From: Bacteroidaceae bacterium
Lineage (GTDB): Bacteria > Bacteroidota > Bacteroidia > Bacteroidales > Bacteroidaceae
Length of the DNA: 42,935 nucleotides
Direction of reading: 5' to 3'
Assembly (NCBI GenBank): GCA_017398805.1
Contig: JAFQEZ010000067.1
Coordinates: 1 to 42,935 of the forward strand
Below the pieces are notes generated by a model. It worked only from the letters and a program-made list of their open reading frames with translations, was not told the origin of the DNA and searched no databases. The first letter of the stretch is position 1; every line of letters starts with the position of its first letter. Of this stretch, positions 34,198 through 42,668 are shown in pieces. Made by a program: the position numbers and the translations under genes.

Positions 34198-35913
34198 ATG
34201 AGAAAATTTTTACTTTCAATGGCGCTTGTGTTCTGCACAGCAGGAGCAATGGCGCAAGGAACAATCGAACTGACATTTAATAAAACAGATGCAACAAATG
34301 CAACTGTTGAAGTTGCCAGCGATGCAATTGATGTCGCAGGTATTACAGCGACTGTGACCTCTAATTATAATTGGAAAACACTGACCGCCAATAACACGAC
34401 ATTCCCGACAGCGAGCATGCTTTGCCCTGATAAAAATACAACAGATATGACATCCGGGAATGAAGCAGTCTTTACAATAACACTAAACAATGTTCCGGCA
34501 AACTATTCTTTCAAGAACACAACTTTTACAAGTGCGGCTTTAACCGGTGGAGGTGCATTCCAAGAGCACACTGAGACACGACATGTGGATTTTACTCTTA
34601 AGAAAGGAGAAGAGATACTTGGCACAAAGACCGATGAAAGCATTATGGTAACTTCACATAATGGAACTGCGGTTAACATTGAATTCGAGATGAATACTGC
34701 TTATAAAGCAGAAGATGGTACATTAACTCTTACACTGACCTTAGCAAAAGGTACAAACAATAATGGCTGTTTCTATGGCTTGACAAAAATCACATTTGAA
34801 ACTATAACCACTCTTTACCATTTAAGCGATAAAAACCTTACTGCAAGCGACTTGATGTCAAAGACAGAGCCTACATACATTGCAATGAAAAACCTGTCAA
34901 GAAGAAATCCTGATTGGTATGCAGGCACAAGTAGCAGTGCATTGATTACAGATGCAAATATTTTTGTATGGGAACCGACTGATGATGGTTTCCGTTTGAA
35001 GAATTTGGAAGGACAATACATACAGAGCGGCAATGAGAATGTAAACATCAGCTTTGGAACAGTTGATAACGCTGCTGTATTCACAGTTGTGAAGCCATAT
35101 GTTGGTGGTAGTGAAACAGCAGCAATGGACCACGACAATGATTCAAATCCTTATATCACAAGTGACCAGGACGAGAACCTTGTACGCTTTGTAAACGAAA
35201 AAGATGTTTGGATCAATGTCCAGAACACCGACGGTACACCAGGTACTCCAAAATACAATAAAGGAAAACGCGGCTGGACAATCCAGTATGTATATGAGGT
35301 GACAATGGTTGAAGCTTATGACGTTGAAATCACTGATGCTAAATATGCCACATTCTATGCTGTTAGCGAGTCTACAGCGCCCGAAGGTGTTGAAGTATAT
35401 TATGTGACCAACGAAGGTGTCGAAAGCGAAAAAATAAACCTTACAAAAATTGAAAACAGAATAATCCCTGCAAACACGGCTGTAATCATTTATTCTGAAA
35501 CTGCTGGAAATTATGAGTTTAGCGCTTCAACAACAAATGCTCCTGCAATAAGCGACAACCTTCTTAAGGGCACACCAATAAGTACAAACATCACTGAAGA
35601 AGCTTATGTTCTTGGAAATAAAGATGGAGTTGGACTTTACAAGGCTATAACAAAAGATGTGAGCACTAGTGGTGGCACAAAGAAGGTATTCCTCAACAAC
35701 GCCAACAAGGCATACTTGCCGGCAAGCGCAGTTCCTGCTGCAGCACAGGCAAGCAATGGTTTCCGCTTCGGCGAGGGCACAACAGGCATTGATGAGATAA
35801 CAGAGAACAGAGTACAGAGTACAGTTATCTACGACCTTACAGGCCGCCGTGTAGAGGCTATCACCGCTCCTGGTATTTATATTGTAGGTGGCAAAAAGGT
35901 TTTGGTTAAATGA
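34198..35913 (+). CDS. Secreted modular surface protein, unknown function
   Basis: The 571-residue protein has a signal peptide (1-19, AMA-Q) and an N-terminal beta module (about 22-205) ending KGTNNNGCFYGLTKITF. This is the same module found C-terminally in the protein at 31259 and N-terminally in that at 36753. A trefoil-like region (about 205-370, with DANIFVWEPTDDGFRLKNLEGQY-type text) and a further beta domain (about 375-530) follow. The tail TGIDEITENRVQSTVIYDLTG...GGKKVLVK is a sorting signal. No catalytic motif was recognised. Glycan or matrix binding is an inference from the modules. AT content is somewhat higher than in neighbouring genes. Confidence 0.7.
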   Translation: MRKFLLSMALVFCTAGAMAQGTIELTFNKTDATNATVEVASDAIDVAGITATVTSNYNWKTLTANNTTFPTASMLCPDKNTTDMTSGNEAVFTITLNNVPANYSFKNTTFTSAALTGGGAFQEHTETRHVDFTLKKGEEILGTKTDESIMVTSHNGTAVNIEFEMNTAYKAEDGTLTLTLTLAKGTNNNGCFYGLTKITFETITTLYHLSDKNLTASDLMSKTEPTYIAMKNLSRRNPDWYAGTSSSALITDANIFVWEPTDDGFRLKNLEGQYIQSGNENVNISFGTVDNAAVFTVVKPYVGGSETAAMDHDNDSNPYITSDQDENLVRFVNEKDVWINVQNTDGTPGTPKYNKGKRGWTIQYVYEVTMVEAYDVEITDAKYATFYAVSESTAPEGVEVYYVTNEGVESEKINLTKIENRIIPANTAVIIYSETAGNYEFSASTTNAPAISDNLLKGTPISTNITEEAYVLGNKDGVGLYKAITKDVSTSGGTKKVFLNNANKAYLPASAVPAAAQASNGFRFGEGTTGIDEITENRVQSTVIYDLTGRRVEAITAPGIYIVGGKKVLVK

Positions 35914-36023
35914 TTAAAAAGGCGAATTTCTGCGTTACGCTAGCCCGCTAAATCCTCATTTACACAAAAGTAAACTGCTGTTTAGCGAGCGTCGCAAGCC
36001 TTGAACTTCATCCTTTTTATCTC
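35913..36023 (-). repeat. MITE-like repeat, diverged copy
   Basis: It aligns with the copy at 8865-8983 along its length, but the internal stem has changed from CTTCAAAA/TTTTGAAG to CGCTAAA/TTTAGCG (35946-35952 and 35981-35987). The inner TTTAC/GTAAA pair is retained. Terminal repeats are degraded. Confidence 0.7.
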
Positions 36024-36049
36024 ATTTAACTTGAGACAGCAAGAATAAT

Positions 36050-36122
36050 GTAGGGGCGAACCGGTGTGTTCGCCCAACAGAAATACCGCAAATGTAGGGC
36101 AGACACATCGGTCTGCCCCTAC
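36050..36122. repeat. Two REP hairpins
   Basis: GGGCGAAC/GTTCGCCC (36050-36075) and, inverted, GGGCAGAC/GTCTGCCC (36094-36122). These are the two stem types found inside the RAYT gene, in the same head-to-head arrangement. Confidence 0.85.
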
Positions 36123-36160
36123 GGGCGCGGAAAATAAAAGACAAAATAATTATACAAGAT

Positions 36161-36334
36161 ATGAAGAAGACTTATGTATCACCTCTCATGGTAGAGGTAA
36201 ACGTAGAAGCAGAGCAGATGCTCGCAAACTCATTGAAGATAGGTGGTAATGACCAAACAGTAGACACCTCTGTCTCTGGTAACCAGCTCGGCAAGGACAA
36301 TGGCCGTGCATGGGGAAACCTCTGGGGTAAGTAA
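36161..36334 (+). CDS. 57-residue peptide of the MKKTYVSPLMVEVNVE type
   Basis: A clean frame from ATG to TAA encodes a peptide starting MKKTYVSPLMVEVNVEAEQM and ending WGNLWGK, with no signal peptide and no cysteine. Its first 20 residues resemble, from memory, many uncharacterised small Bacteroidales peptides: MKKTY, a proline, a VEV strand and an EQMLA helix start. These are followed by a variable Gly/Asn/Asp-rich tail with aromatic residues. The function is unknown. A leader-plus-core organisation, as in modified peptides, is only a thought. A good terminator follows at 36430, and the gene lies among secreted-protein genes. Confidence 0.6.
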   Translation: MKKTYVSPLMVEVNVEAEQMLANSLKIGGNDQTVDTSVSGNQLGKDNGRAWGNLWGK

Positions 36335-36752
36335 AACAAGCATAAGGCCATAAGGACCTTATAAAATGCGGAAATTTATTTTTTCATTTGAATAATTTTC
36401 TCATTTGAATAATTATTAAGTTAATCGGGAGGACTGTTTTTTGTAAAAGAAAGAACAGTCCTTTTTCATTCCAAGAATGTTTACCTTCATTATATATTTT
36501 GTCTCAGTAGCAAAAAGGTGTGGTACAGCAAAATATTTGCGGTAGCTATGAAAAAGAGTTCCCTCTTCGCTACGCTCTGTAGGGATGACAAATGACAACT
36601 GATTAAGGGTAAAACAAACCAAGGAATAACAGTTCTATTGTACCATAGTTATTTCGCCCACACTAAATTTCTACTGAGCCTATATTTTTCACTATTTTAA
36701 CAACTTATTCAAATCAAAAAACATATCTTTACACAAACTAACCTTTAAAAGC
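36335..36752. other. Intergenic region with terminator and repeats
   Basis: No further gene is seen. It holds a 14-base direct repeat TCATTTGAATAATT (36384 and 36401), the terminator at 36430, and a stretch at about 36600-36632 that recurs inverted at 42694-42735. A TATCTTTA box at 36724-36731 precedes the next gene. Confidence 0.55.
36430..36466 (+). terminator. Terminator after the 57-residue peptide gene
   Basis: AGGACTGTT pairs with AACAGTCCT, followed by TTTT. Confidence 0.75.
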
Positions 36753-39182
36753 ATGAAAAAATTTTACCTGACCATTCTGACACTGCTTGTCATGGCAGTA
36801 CAGCCCATCATGGCAGTGTCCGGCATTGGACTCAAGTTCAACCGAACAGGTACCGATGCATCGTCTGTTACAATCACTGTCGTTGATGAAAATGACGCGG
36901 CCATTGAGGGTGCAACGGCTACCGTTGCTACATCACACAGTTTCAAGCCTACAAGCAATGCTGTTACCGGTGCTATTCTTTGCCCCAACATCAATGCAAA
37001 CACAAACCCCAACATTGAACTGGCATTCACCATCAATGGTGTACCTGCTGGCTTTACCTTCGACAAGGTGGGGCTTGACATCCACGCTCTGAATGGTGGC
37101 AGCAACTATCAAGAACCATCAGACGGCGTTACCCGTCAGTGGAATGTGACAACAACCGTGAACGACGCTACATTCGGTTCACTCAGCGACATTGACATCG
37201 CTGCAAACGTGGGCTCAACCGGCAATGTGCACAAGATATGGGAAATCACAGGTGCAACAGTAAATACCGACGGCACCGTGACCGTGAAACTCACAATTAC
37301 CAAAGGTACTACAAACGGCGGATGTTTCTTTGGTCTTAGCGAGGTACAGTTGAGCGCAGCAGGCACAACACCAGAACCGGAACCGGAACCCGACCCCGTT
37401 CCCGAGCCTGACACCGACGGAGCAAAGGTATACCTTATCTCATGGAAAAACACCGGTGCGAACTATGTTACCGAGGAGAGCGACCACCGCATGACAGTGC
37501 AGTCGAGGGATAATGCAAAGCCACAGTTCTGGATGTTCATCCCCACAGAGAACGAGAACTGCTACTATATTAAGAATACTGCCACAGGCCGTTACATCGG
37601 GACATGTAACCTCACTCCATCATCGGCATCAAAAATCTACACTTCGACAACACCTGTTGAGTACTACGTAAAGCAGACAACTGCTACAAGCGGCGAGATT
37701 GCTAACTGTTACTATTTCAGTTCTACCGACTGTACAGACTACAGCAGCGAAAGTGCCGGACCACGTGCCTTGAACAAGGACGGTGCGTCGGACTATGTCA
37801 TCACATGGCAGGCAGGAACAAGCCGAGTAGGTTCATACTGGCAGCTTATTGAGACAGAGGACCTTTACGAGCCACGCCCGTTCGACGGCAGCGAGGCCAT
37901 AGGCAAGATTGGCGCAAGTTACAACGTAGAGGCCATCAACGGCAAAAACCTGACAATAAGCGAAGGTGCTCCAGCACTTGCTGCCCCCGACGCTTTCGAT
38001 GAGAACCAGGAGTGGTACTTCGTAGGTACAGGCAACACCGGCGGTTGGCAGATAGCATCGGCAGCAGAGCCTGCAAACGTAATTGGCATCGTTGACGGGA
38101 ACATCACAACAGGCAAGGGTCTTGACACCAAGTGGACAGTACACATGTCAAAGGAGAACAGCGGTTACTTCTATTTCAAGAGCAACGGCACAGTGCTCAA
38201 GGTTGAGGGCGACAGCCTATTCAAGTTCAACCGTCTACGCAGCGCCTATGCACGCAAATTGCAAATCTACAACAACCCATGCGGTACTGTCGGCACAAAT
38301 TATGTAAAGAAGTTCGAGCTTCGTGGCGAGGCTGCACTCAGCAACATCATTTATGAGGCACAGAGCAAGCCAGCCAAGTGGCATGTAGTATATGCCAACG
38401 ACAGGGGCGAGGTTGCACAGGGCGGCAAATTCAACCTTGACATTACTCTTTCAAGCAACGCAGCAAGCGACCTTGTTGTTGCCGCACACTTCGACTGGAA
38501 CGGCGACGGCGTATTTGAGACAGAAGTACCGGTGGCTGTAAGCGGAACAGCAGGTACAGCCGAGGTTACCGTACCCGACTGGGCTACAATGGAGCAGACA
38601 CGCATGCGCTTGCGCGTGAACAGCAACGGACTTGACCTTGCCGAGGATGAGGTACAGGGCTTTATCTACGACTTCCACATAAAGGTGGTAGAACCACAGG
38701 AGAATCGCACCGTAACAGTGGGCGTAAACTCTTGGGAACGCGGTTCTGTGGAACTTTCACAGGTTGCCGAGGATTATGCTTACGGCACTACACTCACAGC
38801 GACTGCTACCGCATACGGCAACGGCAAGTTCGTATGCTGGAAAGAGGAAGGCGTTGTTGTATCGACAAGCGCAGAGTACACATTCACAGTTGACCACAAC
38901 GTGAAACTTGTAGCATATTTCGCTCCAAACACCGACGAGAACAGCTACCCCACCGGCATTCAGGAGAATGTTGCAGAGGAGGTAACAGTAACAGTAACCG
39001 ACAACGGCATTGTTGCGACAGGCGACGTGAGAAGCATTGAACTTTTCACCGTAAATGCGGCACTCATTGCCAATGCAAAAGGCGACACAATGAACACTGT
39101 TGCTGTACCCGAAGGTCTGTACATTGTACGTGCAACAACAGCATGCGGTTACAAGAACGTGAAAGTATATATCAAGAAGTAA
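36753..39182 (+). CDS. Secreted protein with GEVED-like and InlB-type repeat domains
   Basis: The 809-residue protein has a signal peptide (1-21) and the beta module also seen at 31259 and 34198 (about 25-200, ending KGTTNGGCFFGLSEVQL). A Pro/Glu linker (about 206-221) leads to trefoil-like domains (about 225-500). A GEVED-like domain (about 540-650, with FDWNGDGVFE and a TRMRLRV strand) comes next, then an InlB-type repeat (about 660-730, GTTLTATATAYGNGKFVCW). It ends in a type-A-like sorting tail, GLYIVRATT...VKVYIKK, that differs from the GKKVLVK tails of its neighbours. No enzyme motif was found; adhesion or glycan binding is inferred. Confidence 0.75.
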   Translation: MKKFYLTILTLLVMAVQPIMAVSGIGLKFNRTGTDASSVTITVVDENDAAIEGATATVATSHSFKPTSNAVTGAILCPNINANTNPNIELAFTINGVPAGFTFDKVGLDIHALNGGSNYQEPSDGVTRQWNVTTTVNDATFGSLSDIDIAANVGSTGNVHKIWEITGATVNTDGTVTVKLTITKGTTNGGCFFGLSEVQLSAAGTTPEPEPEPDPVPEPDTDGAKVYLISWKNTGANYVTEESDHRMTVQSRDNAKPQFWMFIPTENENCYYIKNTATGRYIGTCNLTPSSASKIYTSTTPVEYYVKQTTATSGEIANCYYFSSTDCTDYSSESAGPRALNKDGASDYVITWQAGTSRVGSYWQLIETEDLYEPRPFDGSEAIGKIGASYNVEAINGKNLTISEGAPALAAPDAFDENQEWYFVGTGNTGGWQIASAAEPANVIGIVDGNITTGKGLDTKWTVHMSKENSGYFYFKSNGTVLKVEGDSLFKFNRLRSAYARKLQIYNNPCGTVGTNYVKKFELRGEAALSNIIYEAQSKPAKWHVVYANDRGEVAQGGKFNLDITLSSNAASDLVVAAHFDWNGDGVFETEVPVAVSGTAGTAEVTVPDWATMEQTRMRLRVNSNGLDLAEDEVQGFIYDFHIKVVEPQENRTVTVGVNSWERGSVELSQVAEDYAYGTTLTATATAYGNGKFVCWKEEGVVVSTSAEYTFTVDHNVKLVAYFAPNTDENSYPTGIQENVAEEVTVTVTDNGIVATGDVRSIELFTVNAALIANAKGDTMNTVAVPEGLYIVRATTACGYKNVKVYIKK

Positions 39183-39208
39183 AAGAGACGTATTGACAAA
39201 CAGAGTTC

Positions 39209-39278
39209 TGTCATTCTGAGCAGAGCGAAGAATCTCTATCAAATATCCTTGAGATTTTTCACTACGTTCAAAATGACA
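39209..39278. repeat. Inverted-repeat pair of the TGTCATTCTGAGC family
   Basis: Two 28-base arms (TGTCATTCTGAGC...GAATCTC and its complement TGTCATTTTGAAC...AAATCTC) face each other. Solo arms occur at 11326-11353, 41233-41260 and 41500-41526. Confidence 0.75.
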
Positions 39279-39356
39279 TTAGAAGGAGATATTTCACATT
39301 CACTCAGTATGACAAGTCTCGTAAAATAATAAGTCAGAATAAACAAATTACAAGAT

Positions 39357-40877
39357 ATGGATAACAGCAAATTGTTACTTTTCGGTTGCGGACTGCTCGC
39401 ATCGGCAGCAGTTCAGGCACAGGAGGCACAGAAGCCCAACATCATATACATTATGTGTGATGATATGGGATATGCCGACCTCGGCTGTTACGGACAGCAG
39501 TATATAAGCACTCCTAACCTCGACCGTATGGCACAGGAGGGCATGCGCTTTACACAAGCTTACGCAGGCAGCCCTGTAAGCGCGCCGTCGCGTGCGTGCT
39601 TCATGACAGGACAGCACACAGGCCACACAAAGGTTCGCGGAAACAAGGAGTACCGCATCGGTTCAATCTACTATGGCAACAACCAGGATCCCACACAGAC
39701 AGGACAGGAGCCATACGACCCCGACCACATTATTCTTCCCGAGATTATGAAGGATAACGGCTACACAACCGGTATGTTCGGCAAGTGGGCAGGCGGTTAC
39801 GAGGGTTCGGAATCGACACCCGACAAGCGCGGCATAGACCGTTACTACGGCTTTATGTGCCAGTTCCAGGCACACCTCTACTACCCCAATTTCCTGAACT
39901 CTTATGACAGGGAGGCCGGTGACACCGAGGTGAGACGTGAAATTCTGCAGAACAATATCAACTATGCAATGCACGGCGAAGACTACAAGAACCGCCGCGA
40001 CTACTCGGCCGACCTCATCCACCAGGAGGCAATGAAGTGGCTCGACAAGCAGACAGGCGAACAGCCGTTCTTCGGAATCTTCACATACACCCTGCCACAC
40101 GCCGAACTTGCACAGCCAAACGACTCTATCCTGCAGGCCTACCAGGGCGCTTTCTGCCAGGAGAAGAGCTATGGCGGCGATGCCGGTTCTCGCTATAACC
40201 CCACAAACATTGCACACCAGCAGTTCGCAGCTATGGTGACACGCCTCGACGCATACGTTGGCGAGGTGCTTGCCAAGCTCGAGGAGAAGGGTTTTGCCGA
40301 TAACACACTCGTTATCTTCACCAGCGACAACGGCCCCCACACCGAAGGCGGCGGCGACCCCGACTATTTCAACACCGAGAGACTGTTGCAGGGAACAAAG
40401 CGTTCAACCCACGAGGGCGGTATCCGCGTTCCGTTCATCGCATGGTGGCCCGGAGAGGTTGAGGCAGGCAGCGTAAACGACCACCAGTTGGTATTCTACG
40501 ACCTGATGCCTACATTCTGCGAACTTGCAGGCATTGACAACTATGTCGAGCGCTACACCAACAAGGACCTTGAAGTGGATTACTTCGACGGCCTTTCATT
40601 CGCTCCCACACTCCTTGGCGAGGGCGAGCAGGAGGAGCACGAGTTCCTCTACTGGGAGTTCCACGAGACAAACATGATGGCTCTGCGCATGGGTAACTGG
40701 AAGCTCGTTGTACAGAACGGCAACTGCCGACTCTACGACCTTGTTACAGACCTTCATGAGGACAACAACCTTGCGAGCCAGTATCCCGAAATCGTGAACA
40801 AGATGAAGGAAATCATCAAGCGCGAGCACACTCCAAGCAACATCTCACAGTTCAACAACATCACATTGCCACAGTGA
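39357..40877 (+). CDS. Secreted serine-type sulfatase (family S1)
   Basis: The 506-residue enzyme should remove sulfate esters from a sulfated glycan such as mucin or a glycosaminoglycan. A signal peptide covers about residues 1-21. The metal-binding CDDMG (34-38) and the modification motif S75-A-P-S-R-ACFMTG are intact. S75, not cysteine, would become formylglycine, which requires an anaerobic sulfatase-maturating enzyme encoded elsewhere. FTSDNGPH and KRSTHEGGIRVPFIAWWPG are further family blocks. No sorting tail is present. The substrate position cannot be told from sequence. A 24-bp stem terminator follows immediately. Confidence 0.93.
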   Translation: MDNSKLLLFGCGLLASAAVQAQEAQKPNIIYIMCDDMGYADLGCYGQQYISTPNLDRMAQEGMRFTQAYAGSPVSAPSRACFMTGQHTGHTKVRGNKEYRIGSIYYGNNQDPTQTGQEPYDPDHIILPEIMKDNGYTTGMFGKWAGGYEGSESTPDKRGIDRYYGFMCQFQAHLYYPNFLNSYDREAGDTEVRREILQNNINYAMHGEDYKNRRDYSADLIHQEAMKWLDKQTGEQPFFGIFTYTLPHAELAQPNDSILQAYQGAFCQEKSYGGDAGSRYNPTNIAHQQFAAMVTRLDAYVGEVLAKLEEKGFADNTLVIFTSDNGPHTEGGGDPDYFNTERLLQGTKRSTHEGGIRVPFIAWWPGEVEAGSVNDHQLVFYDLMPTFCELAGIDNYVERYTNKDLEVDYFDGLSFAPTLLGEGEQEEHEFLYWEFHETNMMALRMGNWKLVVQNGNCRLYDLVTDLHEDNNLASQYPEIVNKMKEIIKREHTPSNISQFNNITLPQ

Positions 40878-40886
40878 TTCTGAACA

Positions 40887-40940
40887 GCTGAATAAATGAC
40901 AGTGCCAGCCTTCAAGGGCTGGCACTGTCATTTATTCAGC
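40887..40940. terminator. Long perfect hairpin after the sulfatase gene
   Basis: A perfect 24-bp stem with a six-base loop starts nine bases after the stop. There is no T-run. Confidence 0.75.
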
Positions 40941-41819
40941 AAAGATTACTTCTGCTTGTCATTGCCTATTGTCATCCCGACAGAGCGAAGCTGCGAGAGC
41001 AACTTTCATCTTTTTGGGCACCCACAAGGGATGCCCCTACGTTGCGTGAAAAACCGCGGATTTGTCATTCTGTATTTGCAAGGTCATTGGCTCGTTCATC
41101 CTTTAGCGGCCCGCACGGCATGAGTTAAATTTCTCCTCTGCCTGAGGGGAGGTGCCAGTTTACTGGCGGAGGGGTGGGAGTGCTGCGTGCGACTAACCGC
41201 TAATGAACTCGCCGATAACAAAACTAAAGTTTTGTCATTCTGAGCAAAGCGAAGAATCTCAATAAACTTTCATCTTTGACAACACCGTCTAATCGCAACC
41301 CACAGGGCGTGACTTAAACTCCTCCCCTGCCTGAGGGGAGGTGCCAGTTTACTGGCGGAGGGGTGGGAGTGCGACCTGCGACCTGTTGCTGCCGGTGCCG
41401 TCGAAGTTGCGAGAGCAACTTTCATCTTTGCACTTTCAACTTTTAGGGCAGACACATCGGTCTGCCCCTACATCGCACATCGCGAAAAAACCGCGAACTT
41501 GTCATTTCGACGATAGGAGAAATCTCAATAAACTTTCCACTTTGCTCTTTCCACTTTCCACTTGTACCCTCCCCTCCGCCTGCGGTACCTGGATTGCTCC
41601 CCTGTTGATACCCCTCCGCCTGCGGCACCTGGATTGCTCCCCTGTTTTAGGGGAGCTGTCACGGAGTGACTGAGGGGTACAGGGGAGGAGTTGGCTGTCC
41701 GTAAGGACTGAGGGGTACAGATGAGGAGTTGGCTGTCCGTAAGGACTGAGGGGTACAGATGAGGAGTTGGCTGTCCGTAGTGACTGAGGGGTACAGGGGA
41801 GCAATTCTGGAATTGGCTT
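40941..41819. repeat. Dense mosaic of intergenic repeats
   Basis: No gene is supported in these 880 bases. They hold REP hairpins (41016-41040 and 41446-41471), solo TGTCATTCTGAGC arms (41233 and 41500), two copies of the GGGGAGGTGCCAGTTTACTG block, the TTTGACAACACCGTC block (41276-41313) and the CTCCGCCTGCGG family from 41570. A 38-base tandem repeat starts at 41686, 41724 and 41762. Frames crossing it (PPLKQGS..., PSVLTDSQ...) are repeat translations. Confidence 0.8.
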
Positions 41820-42668
41820 TCACCTTTCACCTTTCCTGAACCTTTTTGTCACCGCTGCATATCCGCATCGGCGACAAAGCGGTTCTACTGCCTCGTGGCG
41901 TGAAAAACCTTCATATATAGCCTTTGCACGCGGTGATGCAAGAATCTCATCGAGCGACTGCTCAAACAGGTTGCCAAGGGGCATATCGCCATCATGATCA
42001 AGGCAACAGGGAACAACCGTTCCGTCGGCAAGCACACCTATCTGGTTACGCAATGCATAGCAGAAAGCCTCATCGTCGGCAAACTCATCCCTCTCGCTGT
42101 CGGGCCACTCGAACATATTGTCGAACTCAAGGTATATATTCTCGGCAAGACGCCAACCGTCGTAACGCTCACCCCACGGACGAGGTACATGCTGCGACAT
42201 CAGTTCAAGCAGCTGTTCATTGGTGCTGTCGTAGCCGCCCTGGTTCCACAATCGCAACACAATGATTATACCTCGCGAAGCGGCCTCCATGGCAAACTGC
42301 ATTACTTGGGAGATATATTGCTCGGGATTGTCCTTTGCATTGCCTTCGTGTGAATGGAGTGATATCTGCACCTTATGAGGGAGGGCGTCTATCACCGCCC
42401 CGGCACGCGACAAGAGCGTGCCGTTGGTCGTAAGCACCGGTATAAAGCCTTTCTCACGCGCCATAATTATGAACTCCGGCAGATGCGCATGCAGCAGCGG
42501 TTCACCCATCAGATGAAAATAGAGAAACTTCACCTTCCCCTGCAAGCGGTCGGTCAACAGCCCGAACTCCTCGGGAGAAAGAGTTCTTTTTGTCCTTTTT
42601 GTCTTTGGACAGAAAAGACAGTCGAGGTTACATATGTTGGTTATCTCAAGATAGCAACGGGTTATCAT
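41820..42668 (-). CDS. Radical SAM/SPASM-domain protein
   Basis: The 282-residue protein binds a [4Fe-4S] cluster through C13, C17 and C20 (CNLDCLFC) and S-adenosylmethionine. The TIM-barrel blocks FHLMGEPLLH and LTTNGTLL follow. A SPASM-type C-terminus (about 205-275) with PCCLDHDGDMPLGNLFEQSLDEI and LCRRCGYA should hold a second cluster. SPASM enzymes modify peptides, proteins or other compounds. It is shorter than, and lacks the cysteine pattern of, sulfatase-maturating enzymes, so it is not an obvious partner of the sulfatase. No candidate substrate gene is adjacent. The first ATG gives the family N-terminus, MITRCYLEITNICNLDC. Confidence 0.85.
   Translation of the reverse strand: MITRCYLEITNICNLDCLFCPKTKRTKRTLSPEEFGLLTDRLQGKVKFLYFHLMGEPLLHAHLPEFIIMAREKGFIPVLTTNGTLLSRAGAVIDALPHKVQISLHSHEGNAKDNPEQYISQVMQFAMEAASRGIIIVLRLWNQGGYDSTNEQLLELMSQHVPRPWGERYDGWRLAENIYLEFDNMFEWPDSERDEFADDEAFCYALRNQIGVLADGTVVPCCLDHDGDMPLGNLFEQSLDEILASPRAKAIYEGFSRHEAVEPLCRRCGYAAVTKRFRKGER

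Noticed and set aside
417-40877. A classical polysaccharide utilisation locus
   Set aside because: No SusC/SusD pair, hybrid two-component regulator or ECF sigma/anti-sigma pair is present, and housekeeping genes separate the enzymes.
41502-41830. Two minus-strand frames rich in PSVLTDSQ repeats
   Set aside because: They are translations of the 38-base tandem and related GC-rich repeats, with no start context or protein-like composition.
41820-42668. The radical SAM gene as the sulfatase-maturating enzyme
   Set aside because: It is too short, lacks the additional cysteine pattern of anSME proteins, and stands on the other strand across a repeat block.
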